Source of the DNA: Plutella xylostella
Taxonomy: Eukaryota; Arthropoda; Insecta; Lepidoptera; Plutellidae
Assembly: GCF_932276165.1 (NCBI RefSeq)
Contig: NC_064009.1
Span: 9,734,001 to 9,798,000, forward strand
DNA length: 64,000 nucleotides
Direction: 5' to 3'
Positions 35,099 to 44,565 of this stretch are shown piece after piece (the first letter of the stretch is position 1; each line of letters begins with the position of its first letter). A program made the translations under genes and the position numbers. The notes under the pieces are model-generated. The model was not told the origin of the DNA, did no database searches, and saw only the letters and a program-made list of their open reading frames with translations.

Positions 35099-36828
35099 CT
35101 GCAACAATAGGAGACAACGCTGAGATACGATGAATGGACGTGAGTTTCCGCCAGTTAGGTTATGGTTCCTGCTAAGCATTCTCAAACGGAGGCTGACAGT
35201 TTAACAATGCATGCCCGTATATTGATGGCTAGCTGCACGTCAAAAGGTAGATCGTAAGCAATTTCCCCGTTGCATTGTTCTTTAACAACATAATGAAGTT
35301 GCTGAAGAGTCCGTAAAAGTGAACAAAGCCGGCAAACGCTAATGACTGGGCAAAGGAATAAAAAGCATCGTTCAGTGGAAGTAACTAAATACGTTTCGTG
35401 GAACACACGTACGTACGTAACTACGTGTGTATATACACCTCGCACCATTGTGTTTCAATTGCGTAACGTAGTCAGACGCCGCAGTGTCTGCGGCTGTTTG
35501 GCGCGTTTACAATCGACGAATAAAGAACATTTAAATTATTTGTGATGTATGCCCAGTTTCAGCATACTCTGTTAGATAATTAACACCCAGTTCCATTAAA
35601 ACAAGGGATTAGTCGTTGACTTTTCACACATCTGTCAAGAATTCAATATGGAAATTTTATTTTAGATGACACTTACAATGTCAACACCCAGGGGTGTTGA
35701 GCCTTAAGATTGAAGTGATTTTAAATTAATATATTTGGTATACCTTTAGTAGCGGTATGTTAAGTAAAAGAAGGGTTAAATATAAATGCTCACACTCAGC
35801 AAGTGCACAACGTAAAATCAATGGAAGCTATCCCGTACATGTTTTTGTAAATCCTAAGACTTACCAAGTGAATGGTGGTAAAAGAGTGAATTGTGAAATC
35901 ATTCGAGCTTTTACCATCATGAGTTGGTAAATCTTAGGTTTTACCATAAAATCTTAGGATTTACCGTAATTTGGGTTTTTTCAGTAACATGTACAATGAA
36001 GCCGATTTAGATACATTTTAAACCTATCGGTGTCAACTAGTACAATATGGACAGGTGGAGATTCTCGGGTATTAATCAAAGTGTGAGTGGTAGGTTAAAT
36101 AATTGCCAATTTCCTAGATGCAGATTGCAAGTGTTCCATTAAGGTGTTAATTTTGTTTCTAATACAATTACTTATAAATTACTACCCATAGGTTTTAAGC
36201 AAAGTAGGAACAAAATCTAGCCCACGTTTCTAATACAAAAACTACTTATCACACCGTAAAAGGATAATAAATAAATAATAAGTAAGTACCTAACTATTAA
36301 TTCATTTATAATATTATGAAAATGATAATTTATGTTATGAATAGGATTTATCATTACTGTAAACTACAAAATTTTGAATTTTTAGCCGAATGCTCGGCAC
36401 CACCGTCTGCGAGTGCTTCAACCGTTCGTCGTGTGTAAACGCGCCGCTATCAATTTATACAACCTATATTGATCGCGTATAGTACAACGACCGGTTGTGA
36501 ATAAAGAATTTACATTGCATTCCTTGTAAATACTGAAGCGACTCCGTTCCATTGTGGCTTGTGGACCTTTTGTAAGCAGACAATTGCAAGCATACGTTAT
36601 CGTCTCTATTCTATTGGTGGCGTAAAAATAAAAGCGCATTTAACTTCAGTTTATTACGCTATGAGCTTAGAATCACAATATGCGAACACGATGGAGTGTC
36701 AAATATAAAAACAAAGGAAAATCTGTCCTCATTTGGTTTACTGTCAAACGTTTTTGAGTTCAACTTTATGACAAGCACTGTACAAATGGATTTAAAGTCT
36801 CAAATCTTCTAACCGGAATAAAGGCTTA

Positions 36829-36977
36829 GGGCCAGTTTTTTGATCCGTGGTCAACTTTAACCATTAGTTAAAGGACGTGTCAAGCATGACAGCTGCATAC
36901 GAATTTTGATGGTTTATAACTAATGGTTGCCATTTTTGACCAATGGTTGAGTTAACTAGGGATCAAAAAACTGGCCC
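36829..36977. mobile_element. PIF/Harbinger-type MITE with TTA duplication
   Basis: A 149-bp element with ends GGGCCAGTTTTTTGATCC and GGATCAAAAAACTGGCCC, perfect 18-bp inverted repeats, flanked by TTA (36826-36828, 36978-36980). Internally it contains AACTTTAACCATTAGTTAAA and its imperfect mirror. Size, GGG start and TWA duplication are typical of Harbinger-derived MITEs. Confidence 0.85.
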
Positions 36978-37504
36978 TTAGTGGTAGAAGTGGGGGTTAT
37001 TTGTCGAGACGTTTCTTTTGCACTGACACTCCATCTAGTTGGTAATAAAATATAATTGGAGTTATGATTTACTAAACATGAAAGCATTGTTTGTTTATTT
37101 GAGGTTGCTTTGATAAGCTAATGTTAATTAGCTTGTGCTCTTTGGTTTGCGTGATTCAATTTAATATTTTTAATGATATTCGAGTTGGAATGCTTTTTAA
37201 TAGTTTCGTGAGGATGACACATCAAATATTTTAATATGATATTAACGGGACTGAAATATGAAATCTATTTAAGGTTACAGGACGTTTCATTTCTTTCCGT
37301 TTCCCCAACAGAATCTTTCCTTACCTATGGACTCTATAACTACAAAACCTTTCATCTATGCCACTTTCAACGAAAGGTCATCCTATGCAATTGGTCATTC
37401 TCATACCGCACCACCCGCAGAGCGCATTGTAGTAATGTTCTTGTAACGGCAGTAATTGAATGAACATTAAATTTGTTAGAAAGATTTACGACTCTCATGA
37501 GTAG

Positions 37505-37640
37505 AGAGGTCACTCTATATGACCAAAAACTAAGTTTCCGAGCGCTGTTGCGCGAGCCCCGACTCTATCTCTCTGTATATTTCACGCCGATTTCACGACA
37601 GCTCTCGTTCGATTGTTTTTCGTCAGTATAGAGTAACCCT
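37505..37640. mobile_element. MITE, GGTCACTCTATACTGACGAAAA family
   Basis: GAGGTCACTCTATATGACCAAAAACTAAG at the left faces GTTTTTCGTCAGTATAGAGTAACCCTC at the right. The middle has GAGCGCTGTTGCGCGAGCC and ACGACAGCTCTCGTTCG. Compare 21197-21354 and 59202-59337. Confidence 0.65.
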
Positions 37641-37895
37641 CCTTAGTTTGCCTCACGTCAATGCTTATATAGAAACAAACAGTTCGGCCAATTACTCTGC
37701 GCTTTCAACTAGTACGCGCCATGTTTAAAGTTATTTATTGTCAGATTTAAATGTGTCTACAATGTTCTATGGATTTGCTACGGACGATGTTTTCGCCCAC
37801 CTTTAGGTGAATTGAGACTGAAGGACCGCAAGTCGCATCGAAGGGCTAATATCGCCGTGTGGAGACACCTTCTAGGACAGTAGAAATGCGTGGCA

Positions 37896-38026
37896 TATAG
37901 GGTGTTGCAAAAATTCAAAGAGACCGACAAAGTTTTTTTGCGAATTATGACATTCTAACTCATATATCATAACATGGCGCACACGTAGGTTTCGGCTTAG
38001 TATACTCTTTTCGCAACATCCTGTAT
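37896..38026. mobile_element. MITE with TATAGGGTGTTGC termini
   Basis: A 131-bp unit: TATAGGGTGTTGCAAAAA at the left and TTTTCGCAACATCCTGTATA at the right, with TA at both extremes. The right part (ACGTAGGTTTCGGCTTAGTA) is shared with 21364-21500. Confidence 0.58.
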
Positions 38027-38154
38027 AAGTTTCCAGCTTTCTATCTGTAAACGTCCTTAGTAAGCAGTAGTGTATATTATGGTGCTGCGTTGGCTACCTG
38101 ATAATCAGCTAATCTCTATGAGTGATAAAATAGCAGCACAAATAAAATACTAAC

Positions 38155-38231
38155 CATTAGGGAATCTGGTGGATCCGAAGAAGTCATCCCGCGCGGAGCA
38201 CAGCGGCGCAGCGAGTGCACACACCAGGTAC
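38155..38231 (-). CDS. Mp: Multiplexin exon: signal peptide core and mature N-terminus
   Basis: Minus-strand exon of 77 bases between acceptor GTTTCCCGCAG and donor GTTAGT. Frame: one base completing a codon, then YLVCALAAPLCSARDDFFG-STRFPN, then G. The hydrophobic YLVCALAAPLC followed by small residues CSA suits a signal peptide with cleavage near CSA|RDD. The final G plus AG of exon 34551-35098 gives Glu, so the phases agree. The exon carrying the initiator methionine must lie at higher coordinates and should end after two bases of a codon; I did not find it. GC content is well above the surroundings. Confidence 0.82.
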
Positions 38232-38300
38232 CTGCGGGAAACATACACACGTATTTATTATATTTGTAGTACTTAATAAATCCTAATCCTAATCCTAACT

Positions 38301-38325
38301 AATATTATAAATGTGAAAGTAACTG

Positions 38326-38380
<55 letters not shown>

Positions 38381-38458
38381 TACTCAAAAACTAAAAGAAA
38401 ACAATGTTAAAAATGAAGAAAACAATGATAAACAATATTATAAATGTGAAAGTAACTG

Positions 38459-38493
<35 letters not shown>

Positions 38494-38520
38494 TACACAA
38501 AAACTAAAAGAAAACAATGT
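38301..38520 (+). repeat. Tandem duplication across the Helitron/LINE junction
   Basis: AATATTATAAATGTGAAAGT, the GTCT tract and TTAC(T/A)CAAAAACTAAAAG AAAACAATG occur twice, at about 38301-38405 and 38432-38520, separated by TTAAAAATGAAGAAAACAATGATAAAC. Since both copies contain Helitron and LINE sequence, the duplication happened after the LINE inserted. Confidence 0.8.
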
Positions 38521-39307
38521 TTCTATTATACTAGAAATTCAGAATACAATTCAACTGGAAATAAACAAAGCTATTAATAAACTGAAAGAAGATATCGCAG
38601 GCGACATTGATACATTAAATTCAAAAAACAATGAAAGAAAACAAGAAATTGAAAAAATTAATGAGAAAATAAAACGCATACAAGAAGAAAACAACAATCT
38701 TAAAGAAGAAATTAAGCAACTACAACATAAAATACCTGAAACGATACCAGTATACAAAGAGAGTGACAACAAGAAATTTGTAATATACGGATTAGCAGAA
38801 TATTATAAGGAAACCGAATATGATCTCAACACTCGTATTACGGAAATACTCCGTGAGTACCTGAATATAGATGTATTTTATTCCATCGAAGATACATATA
38901 GAGTGGGAAAATACCGTAATAATAACCGTCCCCTCGTAGTTGAGCTTTTAAGCAAGAAAATGGTTAAGTACATACATGAAAATAAATACTACCTGGAAGG
39001 AACACAATTATCAATTGGAGAATATTTAGGAGAAAAAGAAAGAAAAGAACGGAAACAACTAAGAGAAAAGATGCTTAAGGCTAGAAAAGACGGACTTCAT
39101 GCAATAATAAGAGACAACAAACTGTACATACAAGGAAAACAAGTCAAGTCAGGAGAAGAAGGAGAAACCTATATTATAGAAGAGCACAACAACACTCGGT
39201 CATCTTTCCAGCATGACAATAAAACAAGATCTAACTACACCAGAAACAACTTTCGATACCAACAGGACTCCAGTCATTCCTTTCGTGGAAATGGATCACA
39301 ATTTTAA
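38501..39307 (+). CDS. LINE ORF1-like protein (coiled coil plus nucleic-acid-binding fold)
   Basis: Open frame of about 268 codons running from the duplicated 5' junction to TAA at 39305-39307; a true ATG start is not seen, so the 5' end is probably lost. The first ~75 residues are heptad-rich (LEINKAINKLKEDI, KINEKIKRIQEENN, LKEEIKQLQHKI), predicting a trimerising coiled coil. Then come KKFVIYGLAEYYKETEYD and YRVGKYRNNNRPLVVELLSK, resembling the RRM-like core and C-terminal domain of L1-type ORF1 proteins, and then a basic Asn/Arg-rich tail. No CCHC zinc knuckle is present. Known role of such proteins: binding the element RNA. The end overlaps the presumed ORF2 start by 17 bases. Confidence 0.72.
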   Translation, partial: KLKENNVSIILEIQNTIQLEINKAINKLKEDIAGDIDTLNSKNNERKQEIEKINEKIKRIQEENNNLKEEIKQLQHKIPETIPVYKESDNKKFVIYGLAEYYKETEYDLNTRITEILREYLNIDVFYSIEDTYRVGKYRNNNRPLVVELLSKKMVKYIHENKYYLEGTQLSIGEYLGEKERKERKQLREKMLKARKDGLHAIIRDNKLYIQGKQVKSGEEGETYIIEEHNNTRSSFQHDNKTRSNYTRNNFRYQQDSSHSFRGNGSQF

Positions 39308-41449
39308 TATATTATTCCAAAACATGCAAAGTATTAAAAACAAAATTGATCTACTAGAAGCATTTGTTGATCAACAACCTAAATTTAATGCTATATGCAT
39401 TTCAGAAACATGGCTTTACGAAAACACTTTGCAATTATTAAATATAAGTGGCTATAAAATAGCAGCCTCATTTTGTAGAAAGAATACCACTGGAGGTGGT
39501 ACATGCATTCTTCTACAAAATAACATAGAATTTATTGAAAGGAAGGATATAACTGATATGTCAATAGAGTATGCATTAGAAATATGTGCTGCTGAATTAC
39601 CTAAGGAGAACATTTTGCTTATATCATTGTACTGGAACGGAAATTCAAAGTCTGAAAATATTTTTAATGACCAACTAAAACAAATACTTAAATATATAAC
39701 AAAAAATTGTAAACATTTAAAAGTAATTATAGGAGGAGATTTCAATATCAATGTACTAGTCAATAGTTTAAAAGCCAACGTTTTTATAGATTTAATGTTA
39801 GAACATAAACTTATCCAACATATTAATGAGCCCACACATGTAACACCAACCACAGAAACTTGTCTAGATTTAATATTTACAAATTTCTCCAGTAACAATA
39901 TACAAACAAAGGTAGAGAAACTAGGATTTTCCGATCATAGTGGAACTGTTATTAAATTAAAATTACTAAAACAGACAAAAAAAGTAACATGGCTTTCAGA
40001 AAAAAGAATTTTCAGTAATGATAACATATCAAAATTTAAATCTAAACTAGTAAATCTAAACTCTCTATATAGACAATGCGCAGAAGAACTAACTTTACCA
40101 ATTTGCTTATTAATCAACCAATCTTTCCAAGAGGGCACATTCCCTGAACTTTTAAAAATTACAGTTACAAAACCGATTCATAAAAAAAACGATAAAACTG
40201 ACCCAAATCAATATCGACCAATTGCTTTGCTTCCCACAGCTTCAAAAATTTTTGAAAGAGCAATGTTCAACCGCGTTTATAAGTTTTGTGAAAAATTTAA
40301 CATTTTTGATGACTGTCAAAACGGTTTTCGTAAAAAAAGATCAACTATTACAGCCGTTTTTAAATATATGAATGAAGTCTTAAACATACTAAATAATAAA
40401 AAATACGCCATAGGTATCCTTTTAGATATGACTAAAGCGTATGACAAAGTGCAACACGATATATTATTAAATAAATTATATAATATAGGCATCCGTGGTG
40501 ATGCATATAAATGGTTCAGTTCTTACCTAAAAAACAGAGAACAACTAGTAGAAATTGAATATTTTGATTTTAACTCAAACAAAATTTTAAATATTAGATC
40601 AGATAAAAAGATAATAAATGCATCTATCCCTCAAGGAAGTGTACTAGGATGTCTTTTATTCTTAATTTACATAAACGATCTCCCAAAAATAATGGCAGAA
40701 CATTGCGTTTTATTTGCAGATGATATTTCTTTGCTTACATCTTCTAAAGACAATAATAACCTAAATAATAAATTAAACACTATCATTCAAAAAACAAAAT
40801 CTTGGCTTAGCGAACATAATCTTGAAATAAACTTCTCTAAAACTAAAATTATAACTTTCCATCCTCATCAAAAACAATCTTTATCATTAAATTTTCAATT
40901 CGAAGGAATACCTCTGGAAACTGTGAATGAGTTTTCGTTACTTGGATTAATAATCGACAAACATGTGAATTGGAAACCCCATATTAATAAAATCAGACAA
41001 AAACTATCAAAATTTTCATATGCACTTCGAGAAATTAAAAAAACTACAGATATTAAAACTGCTATAGTCACCTACTATGCATATGCGTTCTCGTGGCTTT
41101 GCTATTGTGTCATCTTATGGGGAAATAGTACGGATGCACCTGACCTATTTGTAGCTCAGAAAAAACTTATGCGCATTATAGCAAATATTGTAGCTACTGA
41201 TAGTTGTAGACCTTATTTCATAAAACATAAAATTCTTACATTACCATCTATTTACATACTTGAAATTTGCAAATTTGTTAAAAACAACATGATATTATTT
41301 TCAACTAGAGGAAATGTGCAATCAAATTACTCCTTAAGAAATAAAGACCGTTTAAACTGTCCCGCTTCACGGCTTAAAATGTGTTCTTCTGGTCCTATAT
41401 CTATGGCTGTTAAAATCCTAACTTAATATTATAAATGCGAAAGTAACTG

Positions 41450-41492
<43 letters not shown>

Positions 41493-41770
41493 TACTCTTT
41501 CACGCCAAAACTACTGAATGGATTTGAATGAAATTTGGTATACATACGGTTTAGACCCTGGGAAAGAACATAGGCTACTTTTTATCCCGGAATTCCCACG
41601 GGAAAACTTTTTAAGGCGAAGCGAAGCGCGCGGGAACAGCTATATTTAATAATTTACCAGATAGAATAAAGAAAATTGAAAGTCTAAGTTCATTTATAAA
41701 AACATTGAAAGATTTTTTGTTGGATAAAGCTTATTATAGTATAGAAGAATATTATTTAGATACTAAGTAA
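39291..41770 (+). pseudogene. LINE ORF2: endonuclease and reverse transcriptase, deleted and interrupted
   Basis: From ATG at 39291 (MDHNFNILFQNMQS). Endonuclease of the APE/EEP type: QNMQS, ISETWL, GGDFNIN, DLIFTN and FSDHSG carry the catalytic Asn, Glu, Asp and His. Reverse transcriptase: PIHKK, QYRPIALLPTASKIFE, NGFRKKRST, LLDMTKAYDKV, IPQGSVLGCLLF and the active-site FADD. The spacer between the endonuclease and reverse transcriptase is far shorter than usual (about 40 residues from SDH to CAEELTLPICLL), implying an in-frame deletion near 40060-40080. After AVK (41414) a Helitron (41416-41642) interrupts the frame; past it the same frame resumes IFNNLPDRIKKIE and ends at TAA 41768-41770. 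Without the Helitron the frame would be open, so inactivation is recent. Confidence 0.87.
41416..41642 (+). mobile_element. Helitron inserted in the LINE ORF2
   Basis: TCCTAACTTAATATTATAAA to CGGGAACAGCTA, placed between A (41415) and T (41643). The usual final G of CTAG is absent here, which is exactly what restores the LINE reading AAA ATA TTT across the empty site. The GTCT tract has about nine units. Confidence 0.87.
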
Positions 41771-42284
41771 ATGTTGATTTAATTTGTAAGGTAAATACCT
41801 ATTTTTGTTATAATTTATGTGTAATACCTAGTTATTAGATACTAAGAAGATTTGTAAACCCTTTATATTAGTTTTAATTTGCTGTGCCCGACAGGGTCCA
41901 TATAGTTCTTAATTTAATGTATTTAACACCTGTAAAACTTATGGATGCAATAAAAGATTGAGTATTGAGTATTGAGTACTCTTTCACGCCAAAACTACTG
42001 AACGGATTTGAATGAAATTTGGTATACAGATGGTCTAGAACCTAGGCTATTTGGGAAAGAACATAGGCTATTTTTTATCCCGGAATTCCCACGGGAAAAC
42101 TTTTTAAGGCGAAGCGAAGCTCGCGGGAACAGCTAGTGTTTTATAAATCTAAGCTGTATTGCTATTCAATACGGGGGATGGCGCGGGGACGGGACGGGAA
42201 AAAACTTAGTGCAGAGAACTTCCTAGGAAACATTTGTAATGTCCCAAGAAATGGATGGGTTATGGGTCTGACGTATCTGTGTGT

Positions 42285-42610
42285 CTGTCAGTGGTAGCGT
42301 AGCTCCAAAACGGCCGAAACAATTTTACACCATCATCAGCCAATAATCATCCACTGCTGGACATAGGCCTCTCCCAAGGAGCGCCACAACACTCGGTCCT
42401 CGGCCTTCTCCATCCAACCACTACCCGCCACACGCCTAAGGTCGTCAGTCCAGCGGGCAGTAATTTTACACCGAGTGTTCTCAACTATATTTTATCAAAA
42501 TCAGCTGAGCCGTTCAAAACTAATGCGACTGATGACAGTGTTAAATGTTGGGGGTTTTTCACGTTTGTTAGGTTAGGTTATAGCCAAGCGGAGATCGCGG
42601 GGATAGCTAG
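42285..42610 (+). mobile_element. Degenerate repeat with Helitron-like 3' end, hosting an RTE fragment
   Basis: GTGGTAGCGTAGCTCCAAAA ... CACGTTTGTTAGGTTAGGTT ... ATCGCGGGGATAGCTAG before T resembles the sequence at 24050-24240. The CTAG|T end suggests a second Helitron family. It is interrupted at 42331-42461. Confidence 0.4.
42331..42461 (-). mobile_element. 5'-truncated RTE-type LINE insertion with 10-bp duplication
   Basis: On the minus strand it reads ARWTDDLRRVAGSGW, then DRVLWRSLGEAYVQQW and a stop, the well-known C-terminus of RTE-clade ORFs in insects, ending in CTGATGATGG-type 3' sequence. AATTTTACAC flanks it exactly (42321-42330 and 42462-42471). Only the last 131 bases of the element were copied. 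Confidence 0.85.
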
Positions 42611-44341
42611 TGTACCCATAATAAAGTAGACTGCAGTCCTAAATGAATTCATCAATCACTTTTACCTCCAATCACACTCTATTCTATGCGAAAAACTCAT
42701 CGGAGTAACTCTTCACAATTGTGCCACATTCCCAACTAAAGTTTAAACGAAAGATTCTCCGGAGGCACCGGGGCATCCCCTGATTTGTCGGAATTTCTTG
42801 AATGGTACTCCGAAGTGGAACGGCAGCGGCCGTCCATGTGACTAAGATGCGCGGGTATGGTTGGACAGTGCGGCGACTGGCGTGGTTAGATATTCTTTAG
42901 AAGAGATATTCTTTATGTATATGTACACAAAAATCATGGTCAAAATTACAAAAAACTTAATCTAACACATATGTGCAAATAGCGGTCTTATCGCTTAATG
43001 CGATTTCTTCCAGACTTCCTTTGGGTGATAGGGTATTTCGGTCAGAGTTTATAATAAATCGAAATTTAATTTAATTCGAAATCGGATGTTACTATAATTA
43101 TGTAAGGACATATGTGTCTAAAACATAATGACAGAGAGTGATAGGATGTTTTTTATCACATAGGTAGGCATTATCCAGAAATAGTTTCTGGATAATGCCT
43201 ACAAACAGGCCTAGTCTAATATTTAAAAAGTAGATAATAAGATGGAAACCTGGGAAACCATAACTCTAAATGTGACGTAATTTAAAATATTATTCGTCGT
43301 TAAATTGAAACCATCCAAGGATGCAACTTACTGTCCGCCGACTCAACTGTGACAGCAGCGCTCAATGAAACCTAGGTTTTATCGCCGGTCTCAAACTACC
43401 GAGAAATTCCCCACGATAACAGTAATATTGTGATATATGCCCGAGCAGGCAAGGGTGACATAAACTGGGTTTATGACCCTAGTTCGTCACGTCACAATTG
43501 CTTGTTTAGTCACACACTTCGCAAATGAGGAACAAAATCACCGGGTTTGTTAAATTACCGTATGAATACGATGTTGCTTGTCCGTATTTCTTAATGATCA
43601 TGTTCAATTTCTCTATTCTTTAAGGTTAATAAATCTTGAAGCAAAATGAACTTTCAGAAGATACATAGGAAGCTGATATATACGCTGAACTAACACTTTT
43701 TATACCTATTTCCACTGGTAGCCAGGGACATATTCCAACGGGAAAACCTTTCAAGATTACAAAGATCGCTAGAAAAACTAGTGATAACATGATAATTATA
43801 CTTCGTATTGTGAAATACATATTATATTTATCAGTTTATGAAACAGCTCCCGTATTTACCTCTAAATGGGTCGTATATCGCACGAAAGTGGGTCCAGTGT
43901 TGCCAGAAATCCTAAATAAATAAAAGAAAGTCGCGGCCCGACGCAGCGTATTCGGTGGCGCAATATGTGTTGCCAGCCGCAACCTGTATGTATGAGGTTT
44001 CACTACTATACTTATGTGGGCAGTAGTACAACTAACTTATATAATTTGATTATAAATGCGAAAGTTTATTATTGTGACTCTTTCCAGAAACTACTGAACG
44101 GATAATCATGAAACTGCTGCCGAAACCGCAGACCTCGACGTAACGTGCCGTCCGAATCAGGGAAGCGCGCAGAAAACAACCACTTGACTTGTGTCGGTCA
44201 CCCATCCAATGAGTGACCGTAAGACGTAATGACCGCAACGACGTGTTTTTGCTCTTTGATTCATCTGAAGGCAAGTAATTAAATTTTCTAACAAACAACG
44301 GTTAGAAATACTGAAAGTGCACAAAACATAATTATTACCTA
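42611..44341. other. No gene seen
   Basis: AT-rich DNA between the repeat cluster and the next Helitron. It includes a 17-bp-arm palindrome at 43165-43201 (TAGGCATTATCCAGAAA / TTTCTGGATAATGCCTA) and, near 44048-44110, a short decayed Helitron piece. A segment at 44120-44270 (GGTCACCCATCCAATGAGTG) looks repeat-derived but is unassigned. Confidence 0.4.
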
Positions 44342-44493
44342 CTAGCTGTTCCCGCGCGCTTCGCTTCGCCTTAAAAAGTTTTCCCGTGAGAAATTCCGGG
44401 ATAAAAAGTAGCCTATGTTCTTTCCCAGGGTCTAGACCGTATGTATACCAAATTTCATTCAAATCCATTCAGTAGTTTTGGCGTGAAAGAGTA

Positions 44494-44532
<39 letters not shown>

Positions 44533-44565
44533 CAGTTACTTTCGCATTTATAATATTAGTTAGGA
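44342..44565 (-). mobile_element. Non-autonomous Helitron, minus-strand copy
   Basis: CTAGCTGTTCCCGCGCGCTT at the left, a (GACA)n tract, and AATATTAGTTAGGA at the right, between A and T. Nearly full length. Confidence 0.86.

Larger units (their letters stand above)
35099..38154 (-). other. Multiplexin intron (signal-peptide exon to TSPN exon)
   Basis: Bounded by donor GTTAGT ending 38154 and acceptor TTGCAG before 35098. It holds a Harbinger-type MITE (36829-36977), two further MITEs (37505-37640, 37896-38026) and a diverged MITE piece near 35590-35700. Confidence 0.7.
38386..41976 (+). mobile_element. Non-LTR retrotransposon (LINE) with two ORFs
   Basis: It encodes an ORF1-like coiled-coil protein and an endonuclease/reverse transcriptase ORF2, then a 3' untranslated region (GGTCCATATAGTTCTTAAT, GGATGCAATAAAAGATTGAG) and a terminal heptamer repeat TATTGAG TATTGAG TA. 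The same 3' end occurs inverted at 53372-53459. The domain order and short simple-repeat tail fit the Jockey/CR1 side of the LINE tree; the exact clade is not fixed. The copy is defective: ORF2 has an internal deletion and a Helitron insertion. Confidence 0.87.
38281..42136 (+). mobile_element. Helitron split by a non-LTR retrotransposon
   Basis: The left part 38281-38385 (TCCTAATCC...TAACTAATATT, long GTCT tract, TTACTC) and the right part 41982-42136 (TTTCACGCCAAAACTACTGA ... GGGAACAGCTAG before T) are the two halves of one family-typical Helitron. The LINE at 38386-41976 lies between them and TACTC is found on both sides (38381-38385, 41977-41981), which looks like its target duplication. 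The right half has an extra CTAGGCTATTTGGG-like duplication. Confidence 0.8.

Noticed and set aside
34320..35117. Minus-strand 265-codon frame as a complete gene
   Set aside because: Splice sites and phase fit a 548-base exon (34551-35098); residues outside do not match the domain and include intron.
38313..38520. CRISPR-like array of GTCT repeats
   Set aside because: It is a tetranucleotide microsatellite in an animal Helitron, with no spacers.
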